Source: Corbicula japonica
Taxonomy: Eukaryota; Mollusca; Bivalvia; Venerida; Cyrenidae
DNA: 64,000 bases
Assembly (NCBI GenBank): GCA_038501625.1
Contig: JAZAYU010000942.1
Span: 54,014-118,013, forward strand
Reading direction: 5' to 3'
The notes under the pieces are model-generated. The model was not told the origin of the DNA. It saw only the letters and a program-made list of their open reading frames with translations, and searched no databases. The position numbers and the translations under genes were made by a program. Within the stretch, counting starts at the first letter, position 1, and each line of letters starts with the position of its first letter. Below, one piece after another: positions 58,911 to 64,000 of the stretch.

Positions 58911-61900
58911 TTAAACCCCTGCCACCGTCGTGCAATCAAAGAGGTAAGCATAATGATCAACTGTAGAAGGGTTAATCACTAGGCCTGCAGAGCGCTGTAA
59001 AATATCATGTTGGTAACCTTTCTTTTTAAATTTACAGATGGTTTTTACGAATAACCGGGAGAAATTAACACTGCCTTTTATCTTTTTAAGTTTATAAATT
59101 AAATCTCCATAAAAAACTGGTTGTGAAATACCTTGTTGCAAAAGTGATTTTAAACTGCATTTGTATTTATGAATTAAATCTGGGTATCGGCGATAAAACT
59201 TGCAAAAGGTTTTCCTTAATTTGTGATACCGATAACCTTGTTTTAAAAGTTTTTCTGTAATGCAAAGATTACGTTCATTGAAATCATTAACATTGTTGCA
59301 AGCTCTTGAAAAGCGAACAAGCTGTGAGATATAAACCCCATAAGATGTTGCACGGGGAACATCGCCGTCTAAAAACGGAAAATTTACTATATTAAAATTA
59401 AAATCATCTCTTTTATCATAAATTTTAGTAGTGACATAACCATTTTCAATGGACAGATTTAGATCGAGAAAGTTTGCTTGCTTTTCTGAAGTGTTCGCTT
59501 TGTTAAGTTGTAGTTCTTTAGGATAAATCTTATTAACAAGTAATGGAAAATGGTTATTGTCTATATTTAATAAATCATCAAGGTACCTCGAGGTGTTGTT
59601 AAAAGCTGTAATTATATCATCTTGATGTTCAGTAGAAAGAGATAACATAAAGTCTCTTTCATAACAGTATAAAAACAGATCAGCAACAAGGGGTGCACAA
59701 TTAGTACCCATTGGGATGCCTATTACTTGTTTATAAATAGAGGTACCGAATCTAACATAAATATTATCTAGTAAGAAAGTTAGCGACTCTATAAGGTCTT
59801 GACAAGTCCATAAGGTATAATTATCATAAGAACCATCTGTAAAAAATGCCCTATGTTCATTACAAGCGATGAAGGCTTTATTCTCTCTAGCAAACGTTTT
59901 TTCAATGAGACTGGTTAGTTTGTCTCTTATTAAATTATGAGGGAGCGAAGTGTATAATGTTGAGAAATCGTAAGTAGACAAACAGAACGCCCGATAATTA
60001 TTTGATTTAAGCTTATTCAAAACGTCATTTGAATTCTTAATCGACCAAAATAAATTTTTGCCAGAAGTTTCAAAAACCTTATCACAATACCTAATTACGT
60101 GTTCTTTTATAGCTGTAAGACAAGATGTTAAGAGCACAGATAATTTAGTAGTAGTGCAAGAACTAGAGTTAGCAATAAATCTTGCTTTATACGGTGTTTT
60201 ATGCATTTTAGGTAACCAATACATAGTAGGTACTTTGTCTTGTTTCGGCTCAATACTGATTCTAAATTTTGTAATTTGTAGAGTGTGTGCAGTAACAATA
60301 TCACTCTCAGATGAAGAAGTCAGTATATAAGCATTAGTGCTGTTCAGTTCTTCAGTTTGAATATTAATATAGTGTATTCGTCACACTATAATTACATTAT
60401 TAGAAGCCTTATCAGCAGGTGTTAAAACAAATCTGTTATGAAAGTCTTGAATTCCTTTTTTCAAATGACGAAAGTTAAAACGAGGTCGAGGTGGTAATAA
60501 AGCAATGTTTCTTTCATAAAATGATATACGGGTGTCAATTATTTTGAATATGTGCTTTTTCCAGTTAGAAAGTGCATTAGGCTCGGCATGTTCTCTTTTG
60601 CACCATTTATTGCAAAATAAGTTCAAAGACTCGGCAATTTCTGCACGGCATGCATTAAAGTCAATTTTGGATGATATTCTATATTTGGGACCTTTAGAAA
60701 TTAAATTACGAATTCTAGAGTCTTTGATTAAATTAAGATCACCGGTAACAATATGACCGGCAGGCTTATAGCAATATTTAGAAGTTAAACAATCTCAAGA
60801 TTTTGGTGTATTTTCAATGATCTGTAAATCCGATGTAATTTTATTGTAATTAAAAATTGTATTTCTAGTTGGTTTGTTGTATTTATAACAAACCATAGGC
60901 GATTCAGTATTCTTAAAATAAATAGGAACCGCCGATTGAACTGTTTTATCTTTAAATATACTAGGAAGGTCAATAAAATCTATTCCTTTATTTAAAAACG
61001 AAATTTTAAGGAAATGTCTTTGATGGTCAGATTCCAAGTCAATATGCGGCCTGAGAACATGCCGAGTATAACACTGAATAAGACTAGCAACCTCGTAAAA
61101 TGGATGGGTTCTAATGACGATGTCGTCGGCTTCCTCATCCAGTTTCTGCAAACTTGATATAGAAAGAGAAGCTAACCTAGATAGCATAGCGTGTCTGCCA
61201 GATTGTTTTAAAATAATATGTAGGTCATGAATAGAACAACGAATACGTGATTTTCTTTTTATGTTTCCATTAGTTCTGCTTCCGTGCGACCTCGATTTTC
61301 TTTTACGTATTTCAAGTAATTCAAAGACGTCATAATCAGGATTTTTAGAAATGTTGCCTTCTTGATAAATATTATCATTTAAACCAAGTGGGTAAGGAGT
61401 TTGTAATTTTTTAATCCATTTCTGCTCCGAAACGAGCCTGGCCCTGATTTTAAATGCTCTTGAAGCAGTGCTGTCAAATGAAAGTTTTTCTACTGGTTGA
61501 ACGGAAATATTTTGTAAACGGTGTCCTGAATGCTTAAAGTGTTGGTATAAAAATGTTTTAAATTTACTGTTGTTTCGAATTTTAGAACAATGTTGTCCAA
61601 AACGTGTTTTTAAAGGGCGACCTGTTTGTCCCACATATTGAATACCACAGTTATTAGAATTTCAAGTTAAAACGTAAACAATATTATCAGTTCGTCAGTC
61701 TATATCATTATTAATGTTAACTGAGAAAGTTCTGCCGTTAACTGTGGATTTAATAATAGAATTACAATTCAAATAATCACAGCATCTGCACCTCTTAGAA
61801 TTGCACTTGAAAATAGAAGGATAAGGTCTGCGTCTTCCGTCATTCAAATTATTTGTTGTAGAAATATTATACTTTCGAAGAATAGGAGATTTTAAAGGTG

Positions 61901-62120
61901 AAAGAGTAATTTTTAAATTGTTTTTAAATAAATTAGTACAGTGAGCCCTCTGCAGACCTGTCATATTGATAGAGCTAGCCGAAGATAAATTAATACGTGA
62001 TAAACGAACCGAAGGCTGCAGACTTTTAAAAGATTTAATTTTATGCGGTGTTTGGACAGAAGACGCAGAAGATAGCCTTATTGGAGAAAGATAGATGTTC
62101 AATATTTTTTGTGTCGCCAT
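58911..62120 (-). CDS. Naiad GIY-YIG/CxC/RT polyprotein with four in-frame UGA codons
   Basis: One frame of 1,069 codons from ATG 62120 to TAA 58913-58911. The only interruptions are TGA at residues 142 (61697-61695), 153 (61664-61662), 442 (60797-60795) and 580 (60383-60381). Domains: Cys-rich CNSKRCRCC (about 115-123); GIY-YIG endonuclease (about 142-250: NIVYVLT-U, NCGIQYVGQTGRPLKTRFGQ, EQKW and GLNDN); a CxC linker here U-D-C (442-444) with PAGHIVTGDLNLI; then RT with motif A YDFSTLY (Asp718), motif B IGIPMGTNCAPLVADL and motif C YLDD (Asp848-849). Known clade: N-terminal GIY-YIG Penelope-like elements; clam members are reported to use selenocysteine. UGA153 replaces the first Cys of the endonuclease zinc-type motif and UGA442 the first Cys of CxC. 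Inference: all four are read as Sec. Endonuclease and RT catalytic residues look intact, so the copy may be active. Confidence 0.85.
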
Positions 62121-62574
62121 AATGAAATATGTAGAAAGAATACCATTATATGACCAGCGACTTTAGGTTGCATTGAATTTCTCAAGTGACGTCACAACGT
62201 AATACGTGGATAGACAGTAAAGCGCGCTAAACATTATATTCTATAAATAGCACGCAGATCAATGTCCATAAATATTAACGTCCTGAATCACTGATCCCAA
62301 AGGGATGGGACTGTAAAAAGATTACTAAAATACACCAAAATGACCAATTCTGGTTCCAGAAAGCGTATAATAATAAATCAATTTAAACGCAACAGAAAGT
62401 CGGTGAACATATAACCTTCAATGTGGTATATAATAGTAAATGAGTGAGTGGGGAGGGGGTGTGGAAAGTGAATGTCAAATGCAGTCCCTGAGGGATGAAA
62501 AGATAACAGTATTGAATGTAAGTACGGGGAGACGTTTTACGGCCGCCACACAGCACATACACAACTACTGTGAT

Positions 62575-64000
62575 TATAAAAAGGTGAAATATGCATATCA
62601 GGAATTGCCACATTCAGAAAACAACAGCCTCCCCACACAGTCAAGAAGAAGAGAGGGGGAGAGAGCATGGTTAATAAAATAATCAGTTTCAAAAAGGACG
62701 CCACTAACAAAAAACAAAAATGAGAACCCGAGGGGTTACCGCCTTGGAACGGTCAGTGGCAAATCAAATTGCCACTGGGGGTTTAAACCAGGTTCTAGGG
62801 TGCACCAACCTCACACTTGCCCCAACAGGTTCTCGTATCACAAGACAAGTACAAATTGTCTTGGTGAAATAACTCCAACCCACCCATCAGCTCAACAATG
62901 TTGTATGCAAAAGCATACAAACATAAAAACATAAGAAGCTAATAGCATTGCAAAGCCAAAGGGCGGGTACTCAATGATCTTTCCGAGACCAGAGCATCTG
63001 GAGTAAAATCAGCAAGAACACGATGACAGGGATAAAAGAAACAAATCGAGCTTCTAGGTTCTTTTAAGAAAAGATTTCCCCATTAACCTTCATAAACTCT
63101 TAAACCCCTGCCACCGTCGTGCAATCAAAGAGGTAAGCATAATGATCAACTGTAGAAGGGTTAATCACTAGGCCTGCAGAGCGCTGTAAAATATCATGTT
63201 GGTAACCTTTCTTTTTAAATTTACAGATGGTTTTTACGAATAACCGGGAGAAATTAACACTGCCTTATTTCTTTTTAAGTTTATAAATTAAATCTCCATA
63301 AAAAACTGGTTGTGAAATACCTTGTTGCAAAAGTGATTTTAAACTTCATTTGTATTTATGAATTAAATCTGGGTATCGGCGATAAAACTTGCAAAAGGTT
63401 TTCCTTAATTTGTGATACCGATAACCTTGTTTTAAAAGTTTTTCTGTAATGCAAAGATTACGTTCATTGAAATCATTAACATTGTTGCAAGCTCTTGAAA
63501 AGCGAACAAGCTGTGAGATATAAACCCCATAAGATGTTGCACGGGGAACATCGCCGTCTAAAAACGGAAAATTTACTATATTAAAATTAAAATCATCTCT
63601 TTTATCATAAATTTTAGTAGTGACATAACCATTTTCAATGGACAGATTTAGATCGAGAAAGTTTGCTTGCTTTTCTGAAGTGTTCGCTTTGTTAAGTTGT
63701 AGTTCTTTAGGATAAATCTTATTAACAAGTAATGGAAAATGGTTATTGTCTATATTTAATAAATCATCAAGGTACCTCGAGGTGTTGTTAAAAGCTGTAA
63801 TTATATCATCTTGATGTTCAGTAGAAAGAGATAACATAAAGTCTCTTTCATAACAGTATAAAAACAGATCAGCAACAAGGGGTGCACAATTAGTACCCAT
63901 TGGGATGCCTATTACTTGTTTATAAATAGAGGTACCGAATCTAACATAAATGTTATCTAGTAAGAAAGTTAGCGACTCTATAAGGTCTTGACAAGTCCAT
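62575..64000 (-). mobile_element. Naiad retroelement, copy 2, 3' part (runs off window)
   Basis: Nearly identical to 58386-59811 at an offset of 4,189 bp, including the 3' hairpins and candidate SECIS. It is upstream of copy 1 in transcription direction. Its 5' half lies beyond the window. Confidence 0.85.
63100..64000 (-). pseudogene. Naiad reverse transcriptase C-terminal half, copy 2
   Basis: Covers the RT from before motif B (IGIPMGTNCAPLVADL) through motif C YLDD to the C-terminus. Two codons break it relative to copy 1. TGA at 63348-63346 replaces TGC (Cys, in HKYKC), which could be another Sec codon. TAA at 63267-63265 comes from ATA AAA becoming AAA TAA, and removes about the last 50 residues (from GSVNFSRLF on). 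The second is a true stop, so this copy is probably defective unless the C-terminal tail is dispensable. Otherwise it differs at very few bases, so it is young. Confidence 0.75.

Larger units (their letters stand above)
58386..62574 (-). mobile_element. Naiad Penelope-like retroelement, copy 1 (full unit)
   Basis: The unit from its 3' end (58386) to the 3' end of the next copy (62575) is 4,189 bp. It contains a 5' leader (62574-62121), one long reading frame with UGA codons (62120-58911) and a 3' region with several hairpins (CAGTGGCAA/TTGCCACTG, CAAGACAA/TTGTCTTG, GTATGC/GCATAC). Order GIY-YIG, CxC, reverse transcriptase identifies the N-terminal-endonuclease clade (Naiad). The 3' end of copy 2 joins directly to the 5' end of copy 1, the head-to-tail arrangement known as a pseudo-LTR in Penelope-like elements. 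Confidence 0.85.
55425..64000. mobile_element. DNA transposon with CCCAGATAGCA end, right end not in window
   Basis: The homology to intron 6 of HSPA12 copy 1 stops at AACATATA (55424; compare 19888-19895) and CCCAGATAGCAGACAG begins. About 310 bp follow with repeated TTGGCCCAACGTTGGGCCAA palindromes, the same architecture as the CAACGTTG-rich ends of the 44832-50635 element. A DUF4806-type gene lies just inside, transcribed toward this end. The matching right end is not seen, so the 64000 limit is only the window edge; the Naiad elements at 58386 onward would be nested in it. Confidence 0.5.

Noticed and set aside
60058..60330. 90-codon frame on the + strand
   Set aside because: Antisense shadow of the Naiad coding region.
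60381..61697. The four stop codons in the Naiad frame as evidence of a dead element
   Set aside because: All four are TGA, the frame never shifts over 3.2 kb, two sit at conserved Cys positions, and the real end is TAA. Random decay would be expected to give TAA/TAG and indels as well.

Overview
This is eukaryotic, AT-rich, intron-bearing animal DNA, most likely from a marine bivalve and probably a heterodont clam. The main reasons are a selenocysteine-type Naiad (Penelope-like) retroelement, a class reported from clams, an HSPA12-type Hsp70 gene, a PAN plus fucolectin-like secreted gene, and very dense small inverted-repeat transposons. The species call is inference.

Layout. 1-8.2 kb is transposon-derived: a 3.6-kb foldback element with a 9-bp target duplication, a 1.9-kb TTAA element carrying a SAP-like reading frame, and a decayed Naiad fragment. 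8.2-21.0 kb holds a two-gene module on the + strand: a PAN/F-type-lectin-like secreted protein (3 exons, 250 aa) followed by an HSPA12-like Hsp70 (7 exons, 606 aa). Both are intact as read. 21.3-29.0 kb has two inverted 1.5-kb elements around a 66-bp tandem array, an X-box-rich stretch and other elements. 29-36.6 kb is gene-poor, with a long-TIR MITE and a pogo-like transposon relic.

36.6-55.4 kb is a second copy of the same two-gene module. Its lectin gene has a Trp97-to-stop change. Its HSPA12 gene keeps exons 1-6 but has a 5.8-kb DNA transposon in intron 1, and a second, related transposon begins in intron 6, so exon 7 is not in the window. Both transposons carry pieces of a DUF4806-type gene. 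The first module copy supplies an empty-site reference for many insertions in the second, and the reverse.

58.4-64.0 kb holds two head-to-tail Naiad elements on the - strand with a 4,189-bp period. Copy 1 encodes one 1,069-residue GIY-YIG/CxC/reverse-transcriptase protein, interrupted only by four in-frame UGA codons at Cys-type positions and ended by TAA. A SECIS-like hairpin follows the stop. The adjacent copy turns a further Cys codon (TGC) into TGA. This is the most striking system in the window. The class of clam selenoprotein Naiads is already described; the Cys/UGA difference between neighbouring copies is the part I would check first.
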